This document shows positions 1-11,300 of a stretch of 64,000 nt of DNA, in pieces. The stretch comes from Erigeron canadensis (taxonomy: Eukaryota; Streptophyta; Magnoliopsida; Asterales; Asteraceae). Position 1 is the first letter of the stretch. Every line of letters begins with the position of its first letter. The stretch is taken from the NCBI RefSeq assembly GCF_010389155.1, contig NC_057761.1, positions 22,942,501 through 23,006,500 on the forward strand, written 5' to 3'. Position numbers and translations under genes: made by a program. The notes below the pieces were generated by a model. The model was not told where the DNA came from. It worked only from the letters and a program-made list of their open reading frames with translations, and made no database searches.

Positions 1-227
1 TATAAAGACTTTATTGGCTGCTTTATATGTGTGTGATATATATAATGCTGCTGAAAACAAGAAGGCAATAAGGTCTTTAAATATGCAGCGGGAAGTATGG
101 TGATATATTACAGTAAGTTTAATCAATATGTGGCCAATCCCAACTACACATGGTTGTAGTAGTTTTGATGCATTCAATTCAATTACATAATAATTTACTT
201 ACACTGTTTTTACTGTAATAAATTTTT
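1..227. other. Gene-free left edge
   Basis: AT-rich spacer. I see no coding exon, RNA gene or clear repeat boundary in it. Its last nine bases (219-227) form the left member of the target duplication of the element that follows. Confidence 0.5.
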
Positions 228-1652
228 GGGTAAATTACAAAAATCATACATGAGGTTTGTTTAAAACTACACTCATCATATCTACAATTCAAAAATTACG
301 CTAGACATACCTATCATTGTCTAAAACCCACACTAACCATACCTAACCTTAATGGAGCATGACGGATCGTCAAAAGAGGGTCACATGCCAGTCACGTGAG
401 GGGGTAAAACGGTCTTTTTCACCACTTCTTCTTCCTCATATGCTCCATCAAACAATCAAACTTTATGTTTATCAAAAAAAAAAAAATAGTCAGCTAGATC
501 TTTTTATTCAAAAAGACATTCGAATGGATATTTTGATCTTCAACTAAAACATCCATACAAAAAAATCACAAAATTCTGAAATAATCAAAACCCAAAATTC
601 TGAAATAATCAAAACCCATACCTGTTTTTTTTTTCTTTGAACAATCAAACAACCATTTTATTTGAAGACTAGCAAGTTGCTAGTGAATAAAGTACAAGCA
701 TTACGGAAACAGGAGAACAAGAAAACAACTAAAAATTAAAACCCATACCTGTTAAAAAGAAAATCTATATCTATGTTTATATCAATCTTTATGCCATCCT
801 CTATACCATTGAAAACATAACACTAGATCAAAAAAATACCCAAATCTATACTATCAATAACAGCAGGTCAGCAACAATAACAATTCTAGATAGACTTCCA
901 AATCCAAATCTATACTCAATCAAATCAAACCAAAAATCAAAACCCCGAAACCACCAGTGCGCCGCCGCAAACCATCACACCAGGTGTAGATGGCAGGGAA
1001 GGGGGGGGGTATAACGCCACCACCGCCGATGACCCGACCACCTTCATTGGCTGGATCTGCTATTAAACCACCACCACTGGTCGGATCTATTATTAACTCA
1101 CCATAATCGGAGCTTATTTATTTAATATGTCTTTTAGTGGATTTCATTGGATTTTTCGTGGTTTCATACCATCACACACACATATACAGCCGCATATATA
1201 TATATAGAAAGAAAGAAAGAGAAATATATATATACATATATATATAGATATAGATATAGATATAGAGAGCGGGAGAGTGTTAGAAGTGCATATATGTGTA
1301 ACAATGGATTTGGGTGTGATATAAATTTGATATATACATATTGATGTGGTGTATGGATGGATTAATGATTTAGATTATTTGGGTTTGGAGTTGGAGTTGG
1401 AGTTGGAAGAAAAACAAAGGGATGATAAAGTAATCTGCCAATGAAGATGATGATATAGGGGCAAAAGAGTCTTTTACCCCCTCATGTGACTGGCATGTGA
1501 CCCCTTTTAACGATCCATCATGCTTCGTTAAGGTTAGGTATGGTCAGTGTGGGTTTTAGACAAGTGTAGGTATGACTCGTGTAATTTTTGAATTGTAGGT
1601 ATGATCAGTGTAGTTTTAAATAAACCTTAGGTATGATTTTTGTAATTTACCC
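228..1652. mobile_element. Mutator-like TIR element, non-autonomous (MULE 1)
   Basis: A roughly 1.4-kb element bounded by long terminal inverted repeats. The left arm spans about 228-430 and the right arm about 1450-1652. Read in reverse complement, the right arm matches the left nearly throughout, and both start GGGTAAATTAC. The flanks are near-identical 9-bp direct repeats: taaattttt at 219-227 and taaattatt at 1653-1661 (8 of 9 match). Long TIRs plus a 9-bp target duplication are the known signature of the Mutator superfamily. No transposase is visible inside, so it is probably non-autonomous. The arms share a tcacgtgaggg-like block with the element at 22009-23516. The short ORFs inside look like noise. 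Confidence 0.75.
1195..1272. repeat. Compound microsatellite (TA / GAAA / TATAGA)
   Basis: Back-to-back short runs of TA, GAAA and TATAGA units inside the Mutator-like element. This is low-complexity sequence. The ORF crossing it encodes repeated Tyr-Arg and is not a gene. Confidence 0.8.
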
Positions 1653-1661
1653 TAAATTATT

Positions 1662-4361
1662 TTAGCATAGAAATATATACGAGTATATAGCAAGTGGATT
1701 GGTTGGGTCACTAGGTGGTAAATATTTGGGATTCACGAAAAGTAACATATCGACATTACTTCTTTTATTCCTAAAACTACTAATGAATTGAGTAACTTCT
1801 ACATAATTTAAAAACAAAAATAAAAAACATTATATCAAGAGCAACTTCCTAAGGTCATCATGTTTCATTAATAATAAGATACACAATTAACGGGCAAGTC
1901 AAATTCTTAGTGAGTCTAAAACATATACATATATACATTTTGGTCATTACATCATATGCTATGGGTCCATATCTTCTTACGTTACTCTTTTATAGAATTG
2001 AAATACATCATTCATCAATCTCTAGCTTGAAGGCTTGAAATACATCATTCATTCACGAGTATGATACCCGCGCAATGCGACGGCGATGACAGATGGTGAC
2101 GTCGGTGGCGACCGTTGGTGGCATCAGATGCGTCAAGTGATACAAGTATTTGATATAAATATATATGATTTAAAAATGTAGTAAATATCTTATGAAAAAT
2201 AATAGAATGATTATTCAAGTTAATTCATTATATGAGTAAATTGGTAATTTCATGTCTCAAAAATCTTAGCTTTTCAACATGGGGTATAATTTTTATATAC
2301 TAATATAGAAGTATAGATATATCCATCCATAAAAAATACATATACTCCGTAACATTTTTTGTTATCTACCTCGAACATATTCATCTATCTATATTTATAT
2401 TGTATTAAACTTAAATACTTTTAAGTACTTTCCCAAAATGTCTCTCCTATCTATTCTATGTTTACCTAAAATAATTATAATACCCTTTCTCTCTCATCAA
2501 ATCTCAACCAATCATTTTTTTTCTCTCTCCTCCATAAATCATTTATTCCTCCAATTTATTCAAAATTTTTTATCTCAAAAATCGTATATCGATAAATCAT
2601 AAAAATTATATGAGTGTTCTTAAATTTTCATGCTCTTTCATTAGAGATGTCATTCGATATATTTTAAAAAAACTTTTAAATCCGAGGACGGAGCCCGTAC
2701 GGCTAAGACATTTGACTATCATACTCTATGAGCTATCGCACTTTATGACATATCACACTCTATGACCTAGCTATCACCCTCACATCTCACCGACGCAACG
2801 CGCGAGTACATACTCTCGTCATTAATAACATATAACATCTTTCGCTGTTACCTAAATAAAAACATATAACATTCCGTAATCTATCACAAAAAAATTTTCA
2901 TTTTAAACTATCATACTAAAAATCAAACTCCACGATAATCTATAAAACTCTACAAAACCCCTCAATAGAAACGAATCTAAATGGGAGAGACATTATTTAC
3001 TGACACCAATTATAGTTTTGTGAAGACTGAAAGAGCCCAATTGGATATTTTATGGAACCACAGCCACCAGTCCACCACTAGTTATAGTTGTTTTTTGGAT
3101 TGGACTGATAGAGTCAGCATAAAGAGCCCAATTAGATAATCATAGACAACATTTTTACTCCTTTTCTTCATTTCGTCTTTTCAAATTGGAAGCCTAAATG
3201 CCTATGACAAAGAAACATTGTAACTTACTCGGTCTTCAATATTATATTAAGTTGTCAACATGTTCAGTTTTATAGTTAAAACCTTCAACTTTTAATTGTA
3301 AAAGTAGAGAATTAGATTGTTTGATGATTTTGCAATTATGCTCTCCAATTAAATGTTCGATTTAGCGACTCTTTGATTGGAAAACTACTATATGGTACTC
3401 ATATGCTAATTATTATTGAAGAGTTTGATGGTTTGAATCCTCACATGGAACAATTAATCATACCAAGCAATATGCATATTACTCGATTGATCGATTAACA
3501 ACTTCAAATAGCCTATAGGTAAAAAGGTTGTTTCCAAATTTTATCTAAATGATAGAATAAGAACTCCTGTCTTTGAATGGGGTGATGATTTCTAAAGATA
3601 AAAGTGTTAACCACTCGATCTAATCATGCTACTTTAAAATAACCAACGGTATTTATGATATATTTGTATGACACTTGATGTTTTTTTTCTCCTTATATAA
3701 ATTATAAATAAATTCCGATTAATGTGTTTCTTTTCATACACAAACTTGGGCCTCAAATCGGAGTCCTAAATTTGCCATTGCAATGCACAAACTAAAATCA
3801 TCATTAAACAAAATAGTCCATCATGACCCAACTATTCTAGATCCGTCAGGCTTACCCCAATTGTTCACACTAGTCGGTCCAATGTTTTATAATGAAAAAA
3901 TGCCGACTGTTGAGGACTTGAGATGCGCTAGATACAAATGGATATATTTGCATGAGATTACAAGGCATATCCTTTTTTTATATAAACAAAAATTTTTTTG
4001 ACTAATTATAATTTTAAAAATTATCATTATTATATTAAATATTCTACTTTATGTATAAAATTTTGATCTTTTAAATCTTCTAACAATAAAATGTAAATTC
4101 TACAACCATCAATATAATGAATCGGCCGATGCCCAATGGTGAGCAGAGGCGGGCTAGCCGATTGATGAGGCGGAGGTGACTATTTTTGCATGTTTATATT
4201 ACAGTATTTGATTGTATATAAGATGAGATATAGCTAGTTATTAGATTAAAATTGTCCGTTTGACGGTAATATTATAATTATTAAATGAAAATATTATTAT
4301 TAGTAAATTATATATGTAATGTTTAATACTTGTATACCATTAAAAACTAAAATATAATAAA
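1662..4361. other. Gene-free repeat-derived spacer
   Basis: AT-rich sequence without a credible gene. Two GC-rich islands stand out. One near 2068-2130 has a cccgcgcaatgcg hairpin-like core. The other, near 2790-2815, has a cgacgcaacgcgcg core. Both resemble degraded Helitron 3' hairpins such as those at 38.85 and 61.3 kb, but neither has a convincing CTRR end. The 72-residue ORF starting at 3783 has no recognisable domain. Confidence 0.4.
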
Positions 4362-5050
4362 TTAGTGTTATTAAACACTTATACCCGGCCATTGGTCGAG
4401 GATAATGATCGAACACAGACTTGAATGCGAGTCATTAATTTCAATAGGTCAATTGTTACCATTAGAAAAAAAAAACATTTTTAAACAATACGTAAATCTT
4501 AATATACAAAACTTTAATGGCGAAATAAAAAGTTGTAAACTATCTTGAAAGATAATGATTAAAAGCTTAAAAGTTTCATGGTGCAAATAAAAAAAGACTA
4601 AAGCAAAGTAGCATGAATTATTAAACATAAAACTCTAATGGTAAAAATAAAAAGTTTCAAAAGATTTAGTAGTCAAAGTGTGAGACACTAAAATGTTATC
4701 CCCCAACAAAAATATAAATCAAAATATAATATATAAAACCTAAGAAGGCAAGTTGATATCTACAAACACGCTAACTAACAAACCGGAAAAAAAAAACCTA
4801 AGCAGGCAGGCAAGTTGCTGAGCCAGCTGCCTGCCAGCCAACATGCTTCACTATTCACGCGAAAATATTTTAAATAGTATATACCCAAAACAAAAATATA
4901 AATCAAAATCCAAAAAGGCAAGTTGATATCTACACAATACGCTAACTAACAAACGGAAAAAAAAAACAAGCAGACAGGCAGGCTGCTGAGCCAGCTGTGC
5001 CAACCAACATGTTTCACTATTCACGCTAAAGTATTTTAAATAGTATATAA
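4362..5050 (-). mobile_element. Helitron-like element, minus orientation (family with CCCGGCC hairpin)
   Basis: On the minus strand the element ends in a GC hairpin (plus-strand acccggccattggtcgag near 4383) followed by CTAA, with a T after it. That fits a Helitron 3' end (hairpin, CTRR, insertion into AT). Two imperfect direct copies of about 130 bp lie at 4741-4886 and 4912-5045. Both carry CAGGCAGG runs and end in a ttcacgc-type block. The same blocks occur in reverse complement at 61434-61600. The 5' boundary was not located and 5050 is approximate. Confidence 0.45.
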
Positions 5051-5651
5051 TATTATTAGAAAATATTATAGTAAAATGATCAACACGTATTTGCCTTAAT
5101 TATCTGAAAGTCTAAAATCTAATCTAATATATATGGATACTTTGAAAATTTTGAAACAGTTAATTAATATTAGTACTAGTTAATCAACTCGGGTTTAACC
5201 CGGACATGTTAATTAAAATTTTAAAATATAAAATAAATTAAAACTTTTTATGCTGTAAATCTAATAATTCAATTAAAACAATAATTATATAGTTAATAAA
5301 TCAACTAAATAAAAAAAATACATTTTATTTGTAATAATATTACATAAGAGAGATTTTTTATTCTTTAAATAAATGATTGATATTTTAATTAAACATGTAA
5401 AGAACTATTTTTATTTTATTTATATATATATGACATCATAATTCAATAAAAAGAATTTTTAAATGAAATATGGATTTGGCACATCAAAATCTTTCTAATA
5501 ATACCTATAAAAAACAATCTTGTTTTATTATATATAGAGATCTATCTAAGTTTTGAATATTTTATAAACGTATATACTTTAAAAGTTTTGAATTAATTAA
5601 TAATTAATATCTATAAACTCTTATCTATACTTCTATATCTATATCTAAATC

Positions 5652-5763
5652 TATACTACTATATAAAAGCAAATTACTCTTCCCCTTAAAGTAATTAAGA
5701 CTTTGAAATGACCATATTACCCATTTTATTTATTCACTAAAATCTTCACCTATATACATATAA
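5652..5763 (+). mobile_element. Helitron-like 5' end fragment
   Basis: It begins TCTATACTACTATATAAAAG, closely resembling the 5' ends proposed at 61066 (plus) and 39058 (minus). It is cut off at 5764 by another Helitron-like element, so its 3' part may lie beyond 6498. Nested insertion is inferred, not proven. Confidence 0.3.
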
Positions 5764-6498
5764 CTAGTGCTCAGGCCTGTCCATTGGACGGGTAATCTCA
5801 AGACATATAAATCTTATAATAATTATGAAACAAAAAGTGTATGACCAATATCACAGTTTAATGAATACGAAAGCTAAGGAAGAAACATATGAAAATTAAA
5901 TCTATATAAATATTGATTTCAGTTTACCCGTTTTTTTTTTTTTTTTAACTTTAGTCAAATAAAAAGAGAAACAAAAAGTTTATGATCAATATCACAACTT
6001 AATCAATACGAAAACTAAAGAAGAAACATATGAAAATTAACTTAATATAAATATTGATTCCAGTTTACCTTTTTTTTTCCCTTCAGTTTTAGTTAAATAA
6101 AAAGAAAAACAAAAAGTGTAGAGTATATAATTTGCAAACTATATTAAAAGAGATATTAATAACAATAATATAAGAATTCAGTGTTAAATAATAATAATAA
6201 TGATTAAATATGAACAAAGTATATAAATAAAAAAACATTTTTGATAATCGATCGTAGCTTTTTTTTGCCGTAAGTTTTTTCTTAGGGTTGAGAATATGTG
6301 AAGGTTTTTTATGTGTTATATATATAGATAACAATAATAAAGATTTTTTTATAAGATTTTTTTTTTTAAAGGTTGGTCATTTTTTATTAAATAAATTTTA
6401 AAAAAAGAGAGTAGTAATAAGAAGGAAGTATTATGCTAAAGGAGGGGGATTAAGGGTGCCAAGTGTAACCCAACCCCCTTTATTAGTTATATTATAGA
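5764..6498 (-). mobile_element. Helitron-like element, 735 bp, minus orientation
   Basis: Read on the minus strand it starts TCTATAATATAACTAATAAAG at 6498 with an A before it. It ends with a hairpin (plus-strand cctgtccattggacggg near 5776) and CTAG at 5764-5767 followed by T. The A|TC...CTAG|T pattern is the known Helitron end structure. There is no Rep/helicase coding, so it is non-autonomous. It contains two roughly 100-bp similar stretches (about 5825-5935 and 5965-6070). The ORF at 6089-6334 is low-complexity noise. Confidence 0.5.
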
Positions 6499-7966
6499 TA
6501 CCCTTAATAAAATAACTTACACCATAAATCTTGCAACCCTTAAATAACCATATTAACCCCTTTTACATCAATTAATTAAGATTTGCCACCACCACCGCCA
6601 CCGTCGTCGCTACATCGTGCGGACATCCATCCAGTAAAGCAAATGGGTCTTTTCCCCCTTTAAACTTTTAAGCCTTTGAAAAGTCAAAAGTACCGTTTTA
6701 TTAAAATGCTAAAAGTCAATTACTATTGTTGTAGGCAAGGCTCGAACTATAGACATATTACTTATAAAAAATCCATCTTATCACTCCACTAACTATTGTC
6801 GGTTCGTTAAATTTCCTTTAATTAAATATATGATCTTACTTTCTTTTGGATATAAATTAAAAATTATTTATAACATACATCCTTAAACGCTTAAAATAAC
6901 TGCACTACCTCATTACATCGATAACAACTTTTACATTAATAACCACACCGCTACTAGTCTACCACCATTTGTTTACGCCATCGTCGTTGCATTGTGAGGG
7001 TACCATTCTAATTAGTAGCAATAATATTATTAGAATAACTTGCCAATAAAGATGCCAACTAATCTTAAACTAAATGAGGTGTACATATACATGGGAACTT
7101 AAAATGGGAACTTATATTTACAAATAGACAAATTTTATTTGATTATGAGATTAAGAGAAAGTAAAGATGGAGAAAAAATGATACTGATGTTATAATATTC
7201 TTTTTATATATTATGATTAGACATCGTTATTTACAATATTTTATAAAACTTTTTGTTTTCCTTTTTCTAAGTTATAAAAACTTCAATGTTATGTTCTTAA
7301 AGTTTTTTAAGAGAAGGAATACAAAAGATTACAAACTAATTATTTTCTTAAGTTTATTTTACTTATGGAAAAAGAATAAATTTAATGAAAATGATTTTTT
7401 TTTTCTTCTGAAAACTCTCTATCATGAGATAATTAAAAAAAAAAATAACATCATTTACAATTATTTAGTTTGTTATATAATAGACTCAACAATATAATAC
7501 ATTATTTATTGTCCATCCATTCAAATATCTACATTACCTTTTCAATGATATACTACCGCCGCCACTTCATCACCACCACCACCCTCAGTCCCTCACTACC
7601 GTCATCATGAGTCGTCACTCACTTCTCAAATCTCAATGTCTCCACCATCATTATTAACCCATGTTGCAATTCACTTCTGATATTCCATCAGTGTCATTAT
7701 CATCACGTCGTAAATAATAGGTGGAAATACGACAGTTAGCATCAATTAAAAACTAAATGGAAAATGATATATTTTACCTGATTAATCTTTTTAAAAATCT
7801 ATCTAACTATAAAATCATAACACTGTCACAAAATTTAGTTATTGGGTAATAATTATTATAGTGTAGACCCCGTTAAAACGATACCCTTGCACCTTTAAAA
7901 ATGAGAAGTGATAATCATACCACATATTTTAATGTATTTATCACTGTATATGTTTCAAAGCATACT
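6499..7966. other. Gene-free spacer with degraded Helitron-type ends
   Basis: No gene seen. GC-rich patches at about 6588-6640, 6955-7005 and 7552-7620 carry CCACC/CCGCC runs followed by gcattgtg-like cores. These are the usual run-up to the Helitron 3' hairpins in this window, here too degraded to place ends. The 94-residue ORF at 7213-7497 is made almost only of Lys, Asn, Phe, Ile and Tyr, as expected of random AT-rich DNA. Confidence 0.4.
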
Positions 7967-8168
7967 AAGGTGGTGTTTGTTTTCGACTTAATAAATTAAG
8001 TCGTGACTTAATCAAAAATACTTAATCCATTAAGTCATCAAAAGTGTTTATTTTTTTGACTTAATAAACAAAAGATAACTGTATTGACTTAATCCATATA
8101 TACATTACTTATCCATTCAATCACTTAATTAATTCAGTCAGTTAATGGTTAAAAATAAATAAGCCCTA
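7967..8168 (-). mobile_element. hAT-like MITE, copy 1
   Basis: A roughly 200-bp palindrome-rich block full of gacttaat/attaagtc motifs. It starts AAGGTGGTGTTTG and ends AATAAGCCCTA. The same sequence occurs in opposite orientation at 53636-53824, so it is a dispersed element. The ends resemble short hAT-type TIRs, but I could not find a convincing 8-bp target duplication. It lies about 200 bp upstream of the TH2 start codon and could touch that promoter. Confidence 0.55.
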
Positions 8169-8361
8169 CTGATAAAACTTTATCAAGTTTTTTCACTCCC
8201 TTTCAAAAAAAAGACTTTAAGAAAAAGTTGGAAAGTAAAAATAAATAAATCATGAGTGACAATAACTAAAATTTCAACTTTACTCTAACAATCACGTTCT
8301 ACATGGATTTCCACACCCACATTTTGACTCTCATTCACGTACTTCCTTTCCTCTTCTTGAT

Positions 8362-11300
8362 ATGCGCCTTTTTTCAATCAAACCATTTTCTACCCTTCTA
8401 ATCAACAAACCCAATTTCAAGAATTTAAAACTCCCATCATCAATGTCAACAATTTCTCAAAACCCCATTTTAAAAAAAGAAGAAGAAATTTCAAAACAAT
8501 TATGGACTAAATTCAATAAATTATCAATTAATTCACTTTATACTCCTTTTCTTGTTTCTTTGGCTTCTGGGTGTTTAAAGATTGATACTTTCCGACATTA
8601 TATTGCTCAAGATGTTCACTTTCTCACATCTTTTTCTCATGCGTAAGTCATAACTTTTGTTTCTTGTTTTTTGGAATATTTTTTTGGGTTTTTTTAGGTA
8701 TGAATACACAAGTTTGAATTTTTAATAAATTTTGTGTGATTTAATATAGATATGAATTAGCTGAGGAGTGTGCAGATGATGATGATGATGATGATTCTAA
8801 AGCTTGTATAGTTGAGTTGAGACAAAGTGTTCTTAATGAGCTTCAAATGCATAATTCTTTTTGCCAAGTAAGATTTTAATGTGTTTTACTTTTTTTTTTC
8901 TTTTTTTTTTTTTTAATTTTCTGTGACACATTACAATATTGATGGTAACTTGGTAAGTGGGGTGATGTGAATTTTGTATGTCTATACATTGCTATTGTAT
9001 GTATTCAGTTACCTTTTCATTAAATTTTAAGTATTGTTGTTGACTTGACTGACTACCATATAACTTGCCAATAAATAGGAATTGATTGTATGATACATAG
9101 AATATAAATTTTTGAGAGCTGGATATACACAATAGCAAAACGAGACAAGGTTAAGACGTTTTTATGCACTGTCCCTGTTTTATAAAATGAAAGTTCAAAC
9201 ATGGGATATAATGGTTGCATTTTATCCAATGCCATAGCTAAGTGGTCACATATTCAAACATTGTTGTTTGCATAGTTAATATGTGACAATATTGGTCTAT
9301 GATTTTTAAGATGAGATAAGTTATGGCCTTATGGGTACTACAGAATGGAAATCATATGCCATTGTCTTTATATTGGTCATTTAAGTTTGAACTAAGTTTG
9401 CTGATCACTTTGACTCATGATTAAGATACAAACTTGAACTACAACGGGAATGATTGGATCCATTTCACATAACATTGTAGGGATAGTCAATAAATTAACA
9501 CTGCAAACATTATCGATTTATCGGTCTATGATGATTTGGTTGATATAAATCAAGTTATTGGTACTATAAAATGAGTAGTCACTTGCCATTGTGTTTTGAA
9601 TTATTGCTAATGCTTGGTTATTGGTACCAAAATTTGTAAGGCTCGAATGTGCAAGTTCTCAAAACTTGTTACTTCAGTCATGAGACCATTATCAAACTTG
9701 TTTATGACTTTATGTCCTGCACTCCTGCAAATGCTCATAAATACATCTTAGTTCTTATTGTCATTGACTCATAAAATACATTAAAAAAAAAATTTAACTT
9801 TAGCATTGGATTATAGTTTTGTTATTTCGTATGACTATATGCACTTAGCATACTATGTGATGAGTTATATTTTACAAAAGAGAATGATCTAATGTTTTAT
9901 GAAACTATGAATCAAAGGTCTCAATGATCCAAAGGCTCTGTGTGGACATGGTTTTCAATAAGAAATGGCTATTAGATATGTTTTAAGAATTGCCTATGCC
10001 TGTATGAATGACAGATTTATCTTATACGAACCCATTCCATACTAGTGTGCATGTGGTTACATATGCAAACATGTGACTTTCTTGTCCCAAGGTTTTTAAC
10101 ATTTTGGATAAACATCAAACACCTTTCCTAAACTTAACTTTAAAGCTTCTTTGCTAAGTTAAGATGCCAAAAACTTGATTTTGACTCAACATAAACGGAC
10201 TAATATTTGGCTAAAAAAGTTGATCTGCGCCTGCAAGGCTGCATACACGGTCAACTGTGTGCGCAACCGTGCTCCTTCTGAGCAGCACATTTAATCTAGT
10301 AAAAAAGGCTTTTACATACCATTTTACTCACCTCTTGCATACTTATTCCTCCACATACTCGGTGGTTTTTAGCAAATATATATCATTTACATTACTTTTA
10401 CCATAGCAAGAGAGGAAGTGTAGTGAGCTTGTTCTTGTAATCAATATTTCTTACAATTCATTGTGAGCTTCATACATGTGTGTGTGAAGTTCTTGTGTGG
10501 AAATCCTAGTGGTTAGGATTTCTTTTGTATTCTTGTAGTGTCAAGGGTGTATAATCTAATCTTGAAGTGGCAAGATTATTGTTATAATCGGATTCTCTAC
10601 CAGATTTAGAGAAATATAGTACTAAAACTCTCGATTGTGAACCGGGGAGTGGATTAAGGTGGGTTTGTTAACACCCATCCCTCATCCCTGTGACTATACA
10701 TTGTGGTATTTGCTTGGTGATAACTGATAACTTTCTTGCTCTTAGCTTTTACATCATATTGCATCTTATTAGAGTGTAGTTATCGTTGTTTGTATCTCTA
10801 GCATTGCATGAAATGTAACTCTTTGATGCATCTTCTAGGAATGGGGTTTTGACGTGTCCAAAGAAACTATACCAAACTCTGCAACACTCAAGTACACTGA
10901 CTTTTTGTTGGCAACAGCTTCTGGAAAGATGGAAGGAATTAATAGTCCTGCAAATCTCACAACGCCTTTTGAGAAAACAAAAATTGCAGCATACACTATT
11001 GGAGCAATGGTTCCATGCATGAGGCTTTATGCTTTTATTGGTCAAAAACTCCAGTCGTTGATCGATATTAATGGCGATTGTCACCCATACAGGAAGTGGA
11101 TCGATAATTATTCCTGTGAAGCTTTTCAGGTTTCTTAAAAATTTATGATCTTTGTTCTTTAGCAACCATGCATCCATATTCATCTAGAGGTAGAAATTTC
11201 GACCGCTTCACCTAAATTTGGGTCACTTTGGGCTGTATTTTGCTTCCAGTGGGACGAAAGTCTTCCAACGTAATTACAAATGCTTTAAAGTTTATAATGT

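Noticed and set aside
7213..7497. 94-residue ORF rich in Lys, Asn, Phe and Ile
   Set aside because: Amino-acid make-up is what random AT-rich DNA encodes; no similarity recognised.
10749..11183. Minus-strand 144-residue ORF over TH2 exon 3
   Set aside because: Antisense shadow of a well-supported TenA exon.
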